Positions 51,654 to 62,420 of a stretch of 64,000 bases of DNA are shown here, piece by piece. This stretch comes from Microbacterium sp. SLBN-154 (GTDB lineage Bacteria > Actinomycetota > Actinomycetes > Actinomycetales > Microbacteriaceae). The notes under the pieces are model-generated. The model did no database searches, was not told where the DNA came from, and saw only the letters and a program-made list of their open reading frames with translations. The position numbers were made by a program, and so were the translations under genes. The stretch is from NCBI RefSeq assembly GCF_006715565.1, contig NZ_VFNL01000001.1:1674001-1738000 (forward strand). Reading direction: 5' to 3'. How positions within the stretch are numbered: the first letter of the stretch is position 1; each line of letters begins with the position of its first letter.

Positions 51654-52298
51654 ATGACTTCCCGCCGCATCGCCGTGATCTCCGCCGGTCTGTCCAGTCC
51701 CTCCTCCACACGCCTCCTGGCCGATCGCCTCGCGACGGCCGCGGTGCGCGAACTCGGCGGAGCGGGCGACGAGGCGGTCACCGACGTCTTCGAACTCCGC
51801 GACCACGCCCACGCCATCACCGACAACCTCCTCACCGGCTTCGCACCCCCGAAGCTGGAGACGATGATCAACGCCGTCGCCTCGGCCGACGGACTCATCG
51901 CCGTGACGCCGATCTTCTCCACCAGTTACTCGGGTCTGTTCAAGTCGTTCATCGATGTGCTCGACCCCGATGCGCTCACCGGGAAGCCGGTGCTCCTCGG
52001 GGCGAACGCCGGCACCGCGCGGCATTCGCTCGCGATCGACTACGCCATCCGGCCGCTGTTCACCTACCTCCACGCCGCACCCGTTCCCACCGGGGTCTTC
52101 GCCGCATCCAGCGACTGGGGCGGTGCCGGCGATCAGGTCTCGCCGCTCGGGGAGCGCATCGACCGCGCCGCGCAGGAGTTCGCCGCCGCGGTCGCCGCCC
52201 GGCCCGCGGCCTCCGCGTCGGATCCCTTCGATCCCGCGAATTTCCTCGGAGAGGGGCGCTCCTTCGGGCACCTGCTCGGCGGGCTCGCGGGAGAGTGA
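51654..52298 (+). CDS. NADPH-dependent FMN reductase
   Basis: 214 aa flavodoxin-like fold. SAGLSSPSSTRLLADRL (residues about 10-26) binds FMN phosphate; TPIFSTSYSGLFKSFIDVL (about 85-103) is the second flavin loop. Almost contiguous with the LLM gene (1-bp gap), so it supplies FMNH2 to that monooxygenase. The stop overlaps the next gene by 4 bp. Confidence 0.92.
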   Translation: MTSRRIAVISAGLSSPSSTRLLADRLATAAVRELGGAGDEAVTDVFELRDHAHAITDNLLTGFAPPKLETMINAVASADGLIAVTPIFSTSYSGLFKSFIDVLDPDALTGKPVLLGANAGTARHSLAIDYAIRPLFTYLHAAPVPTGVFAASSDWGGAGDQVSPLGERIDRAAQEFAAAVAARPAASASDPFDPANFLGEGRSFGHLLGGLAGE

Positions 52299-53068
52299 GC
52301 CCGGACGGGCGGTCGATCTTCCGCAAGGAGCGCCACGGCGCTCCGGACGGCTTCTTCGCCGCTGAGGCCGCGGGCCTGGCGTGGCTCGCCGATGCGGGCG
52401 GTGTACGCACCGCCCGCGTCGTGAACGTGGCGGCGGAGGCCATCGAACTCGAGCGTCTCGAGACCGTGGATCCCGATCGTGCCACGGCGAGAGCCTTCGG
52501 CGCGGCACTCGCAATCACCCACGACGCCGGGGCTCCCGCCTTCGGGTCGCCACCCCCGGGAATCATCGCGCTCTTCATCGGGGTACGGCCGCAGCCCGCG
52601 GCTGCCGAGGAATCGTGGGGGACGTTCTACGCGCGTGACCGGGTTCTGCCGTTCCTGCCGCTGGCGCTGGCCGCGGGCTCGGTCACCGAGGCCGAGGCCG
52701 ACATCGTCCGCGAGGCGTGCGCGGCGATCGCGGCGGGCGTGTTCGACGACGACGACGCGCCGGCGCGGCTGCACGGCGACCTGTGGCACGGCAACGTGCT
52801 GTGGACTCCGGGCGGCGTCGTCCTCATCGACCCGGCAGCCCACGGCGGACACCGTGAGACCGATCTGGCGATGCTCGACCTCTTCGGCTGCCCGTTCTTC
52901 GACGAGATCATCGCCGGCTACGAAGAACGTCGCCGCCTCGCGCCCGGGTGGCGCGACCGCCTCCCCCTCCACCAGCTCCATCCGCTGGCCGTTCACGCCG
53001 CGGGGCACGGTCGCCACTACGGCCGGGCACTGACGGATGCCGCGCAGCACACGCTCGCGCTGGCGTGA
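52295..53068 (+). CDS. Fructosamine kinase / ketosamine-3-kinase family protein
   Basis: 257 aa. APH-like kinase fold with catalytic loop LHGDLWHGNVLW (about residues 158-169) and metal-binding LIDPAAHGGHRETDLAM (about 176-192). Family enzymes phosphorylate glycated amines so the sugar is released. Overlaps the flavin reductase gene by 4 bp (GTGA), so it belongs to the operon; why repair of glycation goes with a monooxygenase is unclear. N-terminal lobe is shorter than in larger homologues. Confidence 0.88.
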   Translation: MSPDGRSIFRKERHGAPDGFFAAEAAGLAWLADAGGVRTARVVNVAAEAIELERLETVDPDRATARAFGAALAITHDAGAPAFGSPPPGIIALFIGVRPQPAAAEESWGTFYARDRVLPFLPLALAAGSVTEAEADIVREACAAIAAGVFDDDDAPARLHGDLWHGNVLWTPGGVVLIDPAAHGGHRETDLAMLDLFGCPFFDEIIAGYEERRRLAPGWRDRLPLHQLHPLAVHAAGHGRHYGRALTDAAQHTLALA

Positions 53069-53078
53069 CGTCTGCCTC

Positions 53079-53675
53079 TCACCGATCTGTCGGGAGTGCC
53101 CGACGCGCGAAGAGCCGGTCGATGACGAGGCCGAGAAGGAGCGCGACCACCACCGACACCACGACCGCCACCACCGGCCCCCCGGGGACGACGGCTGCCA
53201 CGATGGCACCGACGAGAGACTGGTAGACGGCCCAGCCGAGGGCGGCGAGGCCCGCCACCACGAGGTACCGGGGCGCAGGCACACGGGAGGCTCCGGCGGT
53301 CAGATTCACCGCGAGGCGGGCGAACGGCACGAAACGGGCGGTGAAGAGCACCACCGCCGTCCGGCGACGAAGGCGTTCCCCGACCGCGTGCAGCGCCCCG
53401 CGGACGCGCCGACCGCGCATCCACCGCCATCGCTCGAGGCCGATGGTGCGCCCGATGAGGTAGCAGAGGGCGTCGCCGGCGAGCGCGGCAATCGCCGCCA
53501 CTGCGATGACCGCGAGGAGCGGCGGGGCACCGTGGACCACCGCCAAGGCCCCGAGTGCGGTCACAGCGACCTCGCCGGGGATGACCACGAGGAAAGCGTC
53601 GCCGAGGACCAGCGCCGCCATCACCACGAGCGACCATGGGTTCTCCGAGATGCCGGCCAGCAGATCGTCGATCAC
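53079..53675 (-). CDS. DedA-family membrane protein
   Basis: 198 aa with four to five TM segments. VVIPGEVAVTALGALAVVHGAPPLLAVI and GDALCYLIGRTIG followed by FTARFVPFARLAVNLTAGASRVP form the DedA (SNARE-associated) core, including the conserved Arg in RFVP. Family members act as lipid scramblases or flippases for undecaprenyl phosphate or phospholipids. GTG 53675 is the first sensible start. It is convergent with the kinase gene (10-bp gap). Confidence 0.9.
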   Translation of the reverse strand: MIDDLLAGISENPWSLVVMAALVLGDAFLVVIPGEVAVTALGALAVVHGAPPLLAVIAVAAIAALAGDALCYLIGRTIGLERWRWMRGRRVRGALHAVGERLRRRTAVVLFTARFVPFARLAVNLTAGASRVPAPRYLVVAGLAALGWAVYQSLVGAIVAAVVPGGPVVAVVVSVVVALLLGLVIDRLFARRALPTDR

Positions 53676-53816
53676 ATTTTCGTGGGTACCAGCGGCCGGT
53701 GAACGGCGACCGAACGGAGGACGACCGGTGACGCACCGCCGTGCGGACGGTGAATTCTCGACGACAGGGTGCGGCGCGGCATCCCCCGGAACGACCGTCC
53801 GCGCGATGGTGGATGC

Positions 53817-55814
53817 GTGAGAGTCGCGGTCATCGCCGAGTCCTTCCTTCCCCATATGAACGGGGTCACCGGTTCCGTGCTGCAGGTCCTCCGTCATCTG
53901 TCGGAGGCCGGGCACGAGATCCTCGTCATCGCCCCGCGGGCCGGGGGCGCCCCCGATGACGCAGTGGTCGCGGGTCTGCAGGGCGCCGACGCTCGGCTGC
54001 TGCGCTCGGTGCCGCTGCCGTCCTATCCCGAGGTGCGGGTGGTCTTCGCGCGCGCCGCCCGCCTCGCCGGCATCCTTCGGGCATTCCGCCCCGATGTGGT
54101 GCATCTCGCCTCGCCCTTCGTGCTGGGGTGGCAGGGTGTGGTCGCCGCCGATGCCCTGCGGGTGCCGACCGTGGCGGTCTACCAGACCGATGTGGTCGCC
54201 TACGCCGAGAAATACGGGATGCCGCGGGCCACGGCTCTGGTCCGTTCCCACGTCGCCCGGCTGCACCGACGTGCGACATTGACCCTCGCCCCGTCGACGG
54301 CGTCGATGGCCCAGCTCGGCGACCTCGGGGTGGATCGCGTGCGTCGGTGGGGGAGGGGCGTCGACACCGAGCTGTTCCACCCGGCGCAGCGGAACGACCA
54401 CTGGCGTGCCCGGATCGCGCCGGGTCGGCGCATCGTCGGCTACGTCGGTCGGCTCGCGCCCGAGAAGCAGGTGGTCGATCTCCGCGCACTCCGCGACCTG
54501 CCGGACACCACCCTCGTCATCGTCGGCGACGGTCCGTCTCGGCCCGCGCTGGAGGCAATGCTGCCCGACGCCGTCTTCACCGGGCACCTCCGGGGCGCCG
54601 CCCTCGCCAGGGCGCTGGCGAGCTTCGACGTGTTCGTCCATCCCGGCGAGAGCGAGACCTTCGGCCAGACGATCCAGGAGGCTCTCGCCAGCGGCGTGCC
54701 CGTCGTCGCCACCGGCACCGGTGGCCCGGTCGACCTCGTGCGCTCGAGCGTGGACGGTTGGCTGTACCGGCCCGGTGATCTCGACGACCTCCGCGTCCGC
54801 GTGGCCGACCTCCTCGGCGACGAGGCCAAGCGGTCGGCCTTCGCCGCCGCCGCGGCGGACGCGGTGCGCGCGCGCAGCTGGGCTGCCGTGTGCGACCAGC
54901 TTCTCGAGCACTACGAGGAGGCCCGCAGGCTGCGCCCGATCGACGATGCCCAGTTCGTCCGGGGGGTCGGTCGTCTCGCCGCCGCTCCGGCGCCCGTGAT
55001 CGCGGCGCCCCGCTGGACCCGATTCGTCGCCCTGGGGGATTCGCTGACCGAAGGCCTCTGCGACTCCTCGCGCATGCCGTCCGGAGAGTTCCGAGGGTGG
55101 GCCGACCGCCTCGCCGAGCTTCTGGCCCGCTCCCGGGGAGCGGAGGAGACCACCCCGCTGCAGTATGCCAACCTGGCCGTCCGCAGCCGCCGGGTCCGCG
55201 ATGTCACCGCCGAGCAGGTGCCGCGCGCGCTGGCGATGAAGCCCGACCTGGTGTCGATCCTCATCGGCGCGAACGACCTGGTCGGCTCCCGCACCGATCC
55301 GGCCGCTCTCGCCGACGATGTCGCCGACGCGGTGCGCCGCCTGCGTGAGAAGGACATCGACGTCCTCCTGGTGACCCCGTTCCTTCCGCGGCGCCCGGGT
55401 GCGCGACTGTTCTCCCGGCGTTTCGCCCGCTACGCCGACCAGCTGCGACGCGTGGCGTCGGAGACCGGGGCGGTGCTCCTCGACCTCGATGCCCATCCCG
55501 CGATCGGCGAGGTCGGCTTCTGGGCCGACGACAGGGTGCACCTGCGCTCCCGCGGACATCGTTTCCTCGCCTACCGGGCCGCCGAGGCACTCGGGGTCCC
55601 CGATGCCGAGGCCCTCGGGCGGCTCGACGAGGCGCTCCACGCCGACGACGAACCGCCCGCCGTCGGCAGTTGGCTTCGTCGCGATGCGCTGCCGTGGGTC
55701 TGGCGGAGGCTGCGCGGGAAGACCGCCGGTGACGGGCTCAGCGCCAAACACGCCGACTATGTGCAGGTCGGAGGTGGGGGGACCGCGCAAGCGCGCCTGA
55801 TCGGACGCTTCTGA
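53817..55814 (+). CDS. Glycosyltransferase family 4 fused to an SGNH/GDSL hydrolase
   Basis: 665 aa. Residues about 1-375 are a GT-B mannosyltransferase-like enzyme: VAVIAESFLPHMNGVTGSVLQVLRHL at the N-terminus, ADALRVPTVAVYQTDVVAYAEKYG, and the E-x7-E nucleotide-sugar region PGESETFGQTIQEALASGVPVVA. Residues about 400-600 are an SGNH esterase: block I GDSLTEG (Ser about 406), block III GANDL (about 484) and block V DDRVHLRS with the Asp-x2-His pair (about 570). No stop or frameshift separates them. It probably makes and edits a glycolipid or cell-wall sugar. GTG 53817 is chosen because family members start VRVAVIAESFLP. Confidence 0.9.
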   Translation: MRVAVIAESFLPHMNGVTGSVLQVLRHLSEAGHEILVIAPRAGGAPDDAVVAGLQGADARLLRSVPLPSYPEVRVVFARAARLAGILRAFRPDVVHLASPFVLGWQGVVAADALRVPTVAVYQTDVVAYAEKYGMPRATALVRSHVARLHRRATLTLAPSTASMAQLGDLGVDRVRRWGRGVDTELFHPAQRNDHWRARIAPGRRIVGYVGRLAPEKQVVDLRALRDLPDTTLVIVGDGPSRPALEAMLPDAVFTGHLRGAALARALASFDVFVHPGESETFGQTIQEALASGVPVVATGTGGPVDLVRSSVDGWLYRPGDLDDLRVRVADLLGDEAKRSAFAAAAADAVRARSWAAVCDQLLEHYEEARRLRPIDDAQFVRGVGRLAAAPAPVIAAPRWTRFVALGDSLTEGLCDSSRMPSGEFRGWADRLAELLARSRGAEETTPLQYANLAVRSRRVRDVTAEQVPRALAMKPDLVSILIGANDLVGSRTDPAALADDVADAVRRLREKDIDVLLVTPFLPRRPGARLFSRRFARYADQLRRVASETGAVLLDLDAHPAIGEVGFWADDRVHLRSRGHRFLAYRAAEALGVPDAEALGRLDEALHADDEPPAVGSWLRRDALPWVWRRLRGKTAGDGLSAKHADYVQVGGGGTAQARLIGRF

Positions 55815-56495
55815 TCAGCTGCGCCAGCGGTACTCCGACTCGGGCCGCCCCCGCCCGTGGTAGCGGGGGAGCCGCTCGACGCGTCCGGCTTCGGCGAGGT
55901 GCTCCAGGTACCGACGAGCCGACACACGCGACAAACCCGTCTGCTCGGCGGCTTCCACCGCCGAGAGCGGACCGTCGTGGCGCACGGCCCGCGCGACCCG
56001 TTCGAGGCTCTCCGCCGACAGCCCCTTGGGCAGGACGGTCATCGCCGGGGGCCGGAGGGCCCCCAGAAGCCCGTCGATCTCCTCCTGCGTGGCCGTTCCG
56101 GCAGCATCCGATGCCCTTCGCCGGAAATCGAGGTACTGCCGGAGGCGCTCGGCGAGCATGGCGAAGGTGAAGGGCTTCACCAGGTACTGGGCGACCCCGA
56201 GAGCGACCATCTGCCGCACGATGTCGGCGTCGCGGACGCCCGTGACGGCGATCACATCGACCGCGACGCCGCGGGCGCGCACGTGCCGCAGCACATCGAC
56301 CCCGGTGCCGTCGGGCATCGTGACATCCAGGAGCACGAGATCGATGACGCCCGGAGCCGCGTCGAGGATCGCCGACACCGCCGATCTCGCGTCATGGCAC
56401 TCGCCGATGACCTCGAACCCGTCGATCCGCTCCAGGTGACGTCGGTGCACGTCGATGGTCAGCGGGTCGTCGTCCACCAGCAGGACGCCGATCAT
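55815..56495 (-). CDS. Response regulator, CitB/DcuR type
   Basis: 226 aa. Receiver domain 1-120 with phospho-Asp in VLLDVTMPDGTG (about 57), the acidic LLVDDD start, and Lys in LVKPFTF (about 107). C-terminal winged HTH about 160-226 (LSAVEAAEQTGLSRVSARRYLEHL). ATG 56495 overlaps the kinase stop (ATGA), so they are cotranscribed. It is the likely activator of divergent dctA. Confidence 0.94.
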   Translation of the reverse strand: MIGVLLVDDDPLTIDVHRRHLERIDGFEVIGECHDARSAVSAILDAAPGVIDLVLLDVTMPDGTGVDVLRHVRARGVAVDVIAVTGVRDADIVRQMVALGVAQYLVKPFTFAMLAERLRQYLDFRRRASDAAGTATQEEIDGLLGALRPPAMTVLPKGLSAESLERVARAVRHDGPLSAVEAAEQTGLSRVSARRYLEHLAEAGRVERLPRYHGRGRPESEYRWRS

Positions 56496-57751
56496 CGCGG
56501 CCTCGCCGGCAGGACGACGTCGAACGTCGTCGGGTCGTCGGTGATGCGGATGCTGCCGCCCGCGCCGTCCACGATGGCGCGCACCAGCGCGAGGCCCACG
56601 CCTCGGCCCTCGGCGCCGGCGGGTTTGGTGGAGAAGCCGTGCGCGAAGATGCGCTCGCGGTCGGCCGGATCGATGCCGGCTCCGCTGTCGGCGACCCGGA
56701 TCCGCAGCGAACCGCCGGGCACGGGGTCGAACTCGACGCGCACCCAGCGGGGCGAGGGCCCGGTGGCCGCGGCGTCGACGGCGTTGTCGATGAGGTTGCC
56801 GACCACCGACACGGCGTCGATCGGGGTCAGCGTGCTGCGCGGGGCGTCGGGCGCGATCCGGGCGTCCCACGCGACGTTGCGCTCGCGCGCCTGGGCGGCC
56901 TTGCCCAGCAGGAGCGCCCCGACGGTGGGGTCGCCGTCGCGGCGGGCGGTGACCTGGTCGACGAGCGACTGGCTCTGCCGCGAGGTCTCGGTGAGGATCT
57001 CCACCGCCTCCTGGGTGCGGCCGAGCTCGAGCAGCGACACCGCGGTGTGCATGCGGTTGCCGTGCTCATGGGTCTGGGCGCGCAGTGCCTCGCCGAGGGT
57101 GCGCACCGATTCGTACGACGCCACCGCGTCGCGGATCGTTCCGGCCGGGAGGTCGCCTGCGACCCGTCGCAGCTGACGCCGGGCGATGACGGCTCCGACG
57201 AGCCCGGCAGCCAGCAGCAGCAGCGCGATGCCGGCCACGAACGGCAGTCGGGACAGGATCTCCGCGGAGATGCTCCCGAGGGTGAGTCCGACCGCGACCC
57301 AGCCCACCAGGCGTCCGTCGGAGAGGATCGGCGCGATCGTGCGCACCGACGGTCCGAGCGTGCCGACGAACTCCTCGGTCAGCGTCGCCGGCTCCGCGGG
57401 GATGGTGCCGAGGTAGGCGCGGCCGATCTCGGCCGGATCCGGGTGGGTGACCCGAGTGCCGTCGGGCGTCATGATCACGACGAAGTCGAGCTCGGACTCC
57501 CTGGTGACGCGCTCGGCCACCGGTTGCAGGGAGGAGGTCGCGGCGGCGTCGCCGACGGCGGTCTCGACCTCGGGGAGTGCGGCGAGGGTCGCAGCCACGG
57601 TGCGGGTGACCTCCTCGGCCTCCGAGCGCTCCGATCCCTGCGCGTCCACGACGAGGACTCCGACGAGGATGAGCACGATCGCCACGACCGACGCCGCGAC
57701 CGTCGCGAACACGCGTGACGCCGCGCTCGCCGGGGCTGGCAGCCGGGCCAT
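56492..57751 (-). CDS. Sensor histidine kinase, CitA/DcuS type
   Basis: 419 aa. TM1 about 13-36, an extracytoplasmic PAS-like sensor about 38-165 (FVVIMTPDGTRVTHPDPAEIGRAYLGT is typical of citrate/C4-dicarboxylate sensors), and TM2 about 168-190. The phospho-His lies in RAQTHEHGNRMHTAVSLLELGR (about 230). The ATPase has the N box NLIDNAVDA, DSGAGI and the Gly-rich RGVGLALV. Start ATG 57751 follows AGGAG; the upstream ATG 57763 overlaps that site. Senses aspartate, fumarate, malate or citrate outside the cell, inferred from dctA being divergent. Confidence 0.94.
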   Translation of the reverse strand: MARLPAPASAASRVFATVAASVVAIVLILVGVLVVDAQGSERSEAEEVTRTVAATLAALPEVETAVGDAAATSSLQPVAERVTRESELDFVVIMTPDGTRVTHPDPAEIGRAYLGTIPAEPATLTEEFVGTLGPSVRTIAPILSDGRLVGWVAVGLTLGSISAEILSRLPFVAGIALLLLAAGLVGAVIARRQLRRVAGDLPAGTIRDAVASYESVRTLGEALRAQTHEHGNRMHTAVSLLELGRTQEAVEILTETSRQSQSLVDQVTARRDGDPTVGALLLGKAAQARERNVAWDARIAPDAPRSTLTPIDAVSVVGNLIDNAVDAAATGPSPRWVRVEFDPVPGGSLRIRVADSGAGIDPADRERIFAHGFSTKPAGAEGRGVGLALVRAIVDGAGGSIRITDDPTTFDVVLPARPR

Positions 57752-57821
57752 GGCACTCCTCATCGATCGCCGTGTGCGTCCATCCTGCCCCCGATTCCAC
57801 GTCTGTCCGTTGCTCGCGCGG

Positions 57822-57854
57822 CGACCAATACGACCACAAATCGACCGCGCGACC
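57822..57854. promoter_or_regulatory. Four CGACC repeats between the two-component system and dctA
   Basis: CGACC occurs at 57822, 57831, 57842 and 57850 (two as CGACCA). They lie midway in the divergent gap, suitable for a response-regulator array, but GC-rich 5-mers recur by chance. Confidence 0.3.
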
Positions 57855-57928
57855 CGACGGGGGGACGCTGACTCAGGACGCGGACGATTCGCGTCGATGT
57901 GGACAACGACCGTTCCCTGGAGGCGATG

Positions 57929-59371
57929 ATGGCTCTCTCACCACGCACGACGACGTTCCTTCTCCCGCGGTTCTCCGCCCGCCGCGGCAAGCAGGCATGG
58001 GACAAGCACACGTGGCTTTACGTCTCCGTCATCTCCGCCGTCGTCCTCGGCGCGATCGTGGGGCTCGTCTGGCCCGAATTCGGCATGGCGCTCAAGCCCC
58101 TGGGCGCGGCGTTCGTGTCGCTGATCAAGATGATGATCGCCCCGATCATCTTCTGCACGATCGTGGTGGGGGTCGGCGCCATCGCCAAGGCGGCGACCGT
58201 CGGCAAGATCGGCGGCCTCGCGCTTGTGTACTTCATGGTGATGTCTACCTTCGCCCTGGCGATCGGTCTCGTCGTCGGAAACCTCATCCACCCCGGCGCG
58301 GGTCTGGACATGGCCGGCGCCAGCTATGAGTCCACCGCCGAGGCGAAGACCACCGAGGAGTTCATCCTCGGCATCATCCCGACGACGTTCTTCTCCGCGT
58401 TCACCGGTGAGAACGTCCTCCAGGTGCTGTTCATCGCGCTCCTGGTCGGTTTCGCGCTCCAGCAGATGGGCGAGAAGGCGGCGCCGATCATGTCCGCAGT
58501 GAAGAACCTGCAGGCGCTGGTCTTCCGGATCCTCGGCATGATCCTCTGGCTCGCACCGATCGGCGCCTTCGGCGCGATCGCGGCGGTCGTCGGAGCGACG
58601 GGAGTGGGCGCCATCATCGCGCTCGGCACGCTCATGGTCGCCTTCTACATCACCTGCGCGATCTTCATCATCGCCATCCTCGGAACGCTCCTGTGGGTCG
58701 TGACGCGGGTGAACCTTTTCAGCCTGATGAAGTACCTCGGGCGCGAGTACCTCCTGATCGTCGGCACCTCCTCGTCGGAGTCGGCGCTGCCGCGCCTCAT
58801 CGCCAAGATGGAGCACCTCGGCGTCTCCAAGCCCGTGGTCGGCATCACGGTCCCGACCGGCTATTCCTTCAACCTGGACGGCACTGCGATCTACCTCACC
58901 ATGGCCTCCCTGTTCATCGCCACCGGCATGGGCGCCCCGATGTCGATCGCCGAGCAGATCGGCCTCCTGGTCTTCATGATCATCGCCTCCAAGGGTGCTG
59001 CGGGCGTGACCGGAGCGGGGCTCGCGACCCTCGCCGCCGGCCTCCAGGCCTACCGCCCCGACCTCGTCAACGGCGTCGGCGTCATCGTCGGCATCGACCG
59101 GTTCATGTCGGAGGGTCGCGCGGTGACGAATTTCACCGGCAACGCCGTCGCCACCGTGCTGATCGGTGCGTGGACGAAGGAGTTCGACGCCGCCAAGGCC
59201 CGCCGCGTCCTGGCGGGCGAGGTGCCCTTCGACGAGTCCACCCTCGCGGGACACGACCACGACGGGCTCTCCGACGCCCCCGACGCCGTCGGAGTGGCAG
59301 AGCTAAAGGAGGCCGTGATCGATCAGGCCTCAGCCCAGGAGCGGGAGCGCCGGGCCCTGGTCGGTCGCTGA
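57929..59371 (+). CDS. dctA: C4-dicarboxylate:cation symporter DctA
   Basis: 480 aa. Uptake of succinate, fumarate, malate and aspartate (DAACS family). LIVGTSSSESALPRLIAKME is the Ser-rich hairpin, GYSFNLDGTAIYLTMASLFIA and DRFMSEGRAVTNFTGNAVATV are substrate- and sodium-site motifs. Eight TM helices and two re-entrant loops expected. I prefer ATG 57929 (GGAGG 5 nt upstream) over GTG 57899 and ATG 57926. Divergent from DcuSR; a strong terminator follows. Confidence 0.95.
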   Translation: MALSPRTTTFLLPRFSARRGKQAWDKHTWLYVSVISAVVLGAIVGLVWPEFGMALKPLGAAFVSLIKMMIAPIIFCTIVVGVGAIAKAATVGKIGGLALVYFMVMSTFALAIGLVVGNLIHPGAGLDMAGASYESTAEAKTTEEFILGIIPTTFFSAFTGENVLQVLFIALLVGFALQQMGEKAAPIMSAVKNLQALVFRILGMILWLAPIGAFGAIAAVVGATGVGAIIALGTLMVAFYITCAIFIIAILGTLLWVVTRVNLFSLMKYLGREYLLIVGTSSSESALPRLIAKMEHLGVSKPVVGITVPTGYSFNLDGTAIYLTMASLFIATGMGAPMSIAEQIGLLVFMIIASKGAAGVTGAGLATLAAGLQAYRPDLVNGVGVIVGIDRFMSEGRAVTNFTGNAVATVLIGAWTKEFDAAKARRVLAGEVPFDESTLAGHDHDGLSDAPDAVGVAELKEAVIDQASAQERERRALVGR

Positions 59372-59387
59372 GTCCGCCCGCAACACG

Positions 59388-59419
59388 CGAAGCCCCACCG
59401 GTCGCCCGGTGGGGCTTCG
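59388..59419. terminator. Strong terminator after dctA (bidirectional)
   Basis: CGAAGCCCCACCGG-TCGC-CCGGTGGGGCTTCG, a perfect 14-bp stem, with further pairing of flanking AACACGCG and CGCGTGTT around one mismatch. It lies between convergent dctA and the small acidic gene. Confidence 0.9.
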
Positions 59420-59435
59420 TCGCGTGTTCGGAGAG

Positions 59436-59630
59436 TCAGGGCTCCAGGTGACCGCTCTCGATCGCCGCCTCGCGCTCCTCGGCGATGAGGTCGTCGGTGT
59501 CGTCTTCGACCCGCTCGAGAGGATCGATCGTGGGCGGCGGAAGCTCGAGGTCGGCGTCGTCGTCGAGAGGGACGGGCCGCTCGTCGTCGGAGTGGGTCTC
59601 GCGGAAGTCGCCGATGCCGTGGGTCTCCAT
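59436..59630 (-). CDS. Small acidic hypothetical protein
   Basis: 64 aa from ATG 59630. METHGIGDFRETHSDDERPV start, then a highly acidic, Pro-rich, probably disordered body (DDDADLELPPPTIDPLERVEDDTDDL) and a short C-terminal helix (AEEREAAIESGH). The ATG lies 6 nt after TACGAT (59637-59642, minus), a leaderless promoter, and the stop ends just before a strong terminator; both support a real gene. Function unknown. Confidence 0.65.
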   Translation of the reverse strand: METHGIGDFRETHSDDERPVPLDDDADLELPPPTIDPLERVEDDTDDLIAEEREAAIESGHLEP

Positions 59631-59963
59631 GTCGGCATCGTAGGCACGTCCGGTCGGGCCGCGCCAGGGGTGTGCGGCGCCCGACGCTGATAGGATCGGG
59701 AGGGTTGCCCCCGGGCATCCGCTCAATTCCATACGAGCACCGTGCTGCACAGCACACCGGAGCAGGCCGGCAGGAAGCTGGTCCCCTGAGGTGGAATCCC
59801 CGTCGCGACGATGAAGATCATCCCGCCGGGTGCTCTTCTTCTGGTGACCAGCGCTGGCGAGAATCGCGGCTCTGCCGCGCGCTGAGATCTGCCTGTTCCT
59901 GCTCCTTCGCATGCACTCGTGCGCCGCTCGGCGCGCGAGCCTAAACAAAGAAGGAGAGACCTC
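59631..59963 (+). other. Intergenic region and long pnp leader
   Basis: 333 bp between the acidic-protein gene and pnp. It holds the minus-strand -10 TACGAT (59637-59642), a plus-strand -10 TAGGAT (59691-59696), and therefore a predicted pnp leader of about 260 nt. Within it GTGCTG-CA-CAGCAC (59742-59755) makes a small perfect hairpin. E. coli pnp has a long leader cut by RNase III for autoregulation; a similar role here is only a suggestion. No other gene seen. Confidence 0.5.
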
Positions 59964-62222
<2,259 letters not shown>

Positions 62223-62236
62223 GCGACACACCCCTG

Positions 62237-62275
62237 ACGGATGCCCGTCCCTCGTCATGAGGGGCGGGCATCCGT
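62237..62275 (+). terminator. Terminator of pnp
   Basis: Arms 62237-62253 and 62259-62275, 16 of 17 paired plus one G-U-type change, loop 5 nt, then GTCTTCC. It begins 14 nt after the pnp stop. Confidence 0.85.
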
Positions 62276-62420
62276 GTCTTCCGGATCTTTCGTGATGAAA
62301 CCGTTACGTGAAGTTCACCGACAGGGCACCGCAATGGCGGGCGGGGTCGGAGGCACCCCCTACCCTCGAAGTACGCGTCGGGGGGCGCGTCACGCGACAG
62401 GACGTCGTGAGGGGGTGCGT

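Noticed and set aside
59742-59755. Small hairpin before pnp as a terminator
   Set aside because: Only 6 bp, no T-run, and it lies downstream of the pnp -10.
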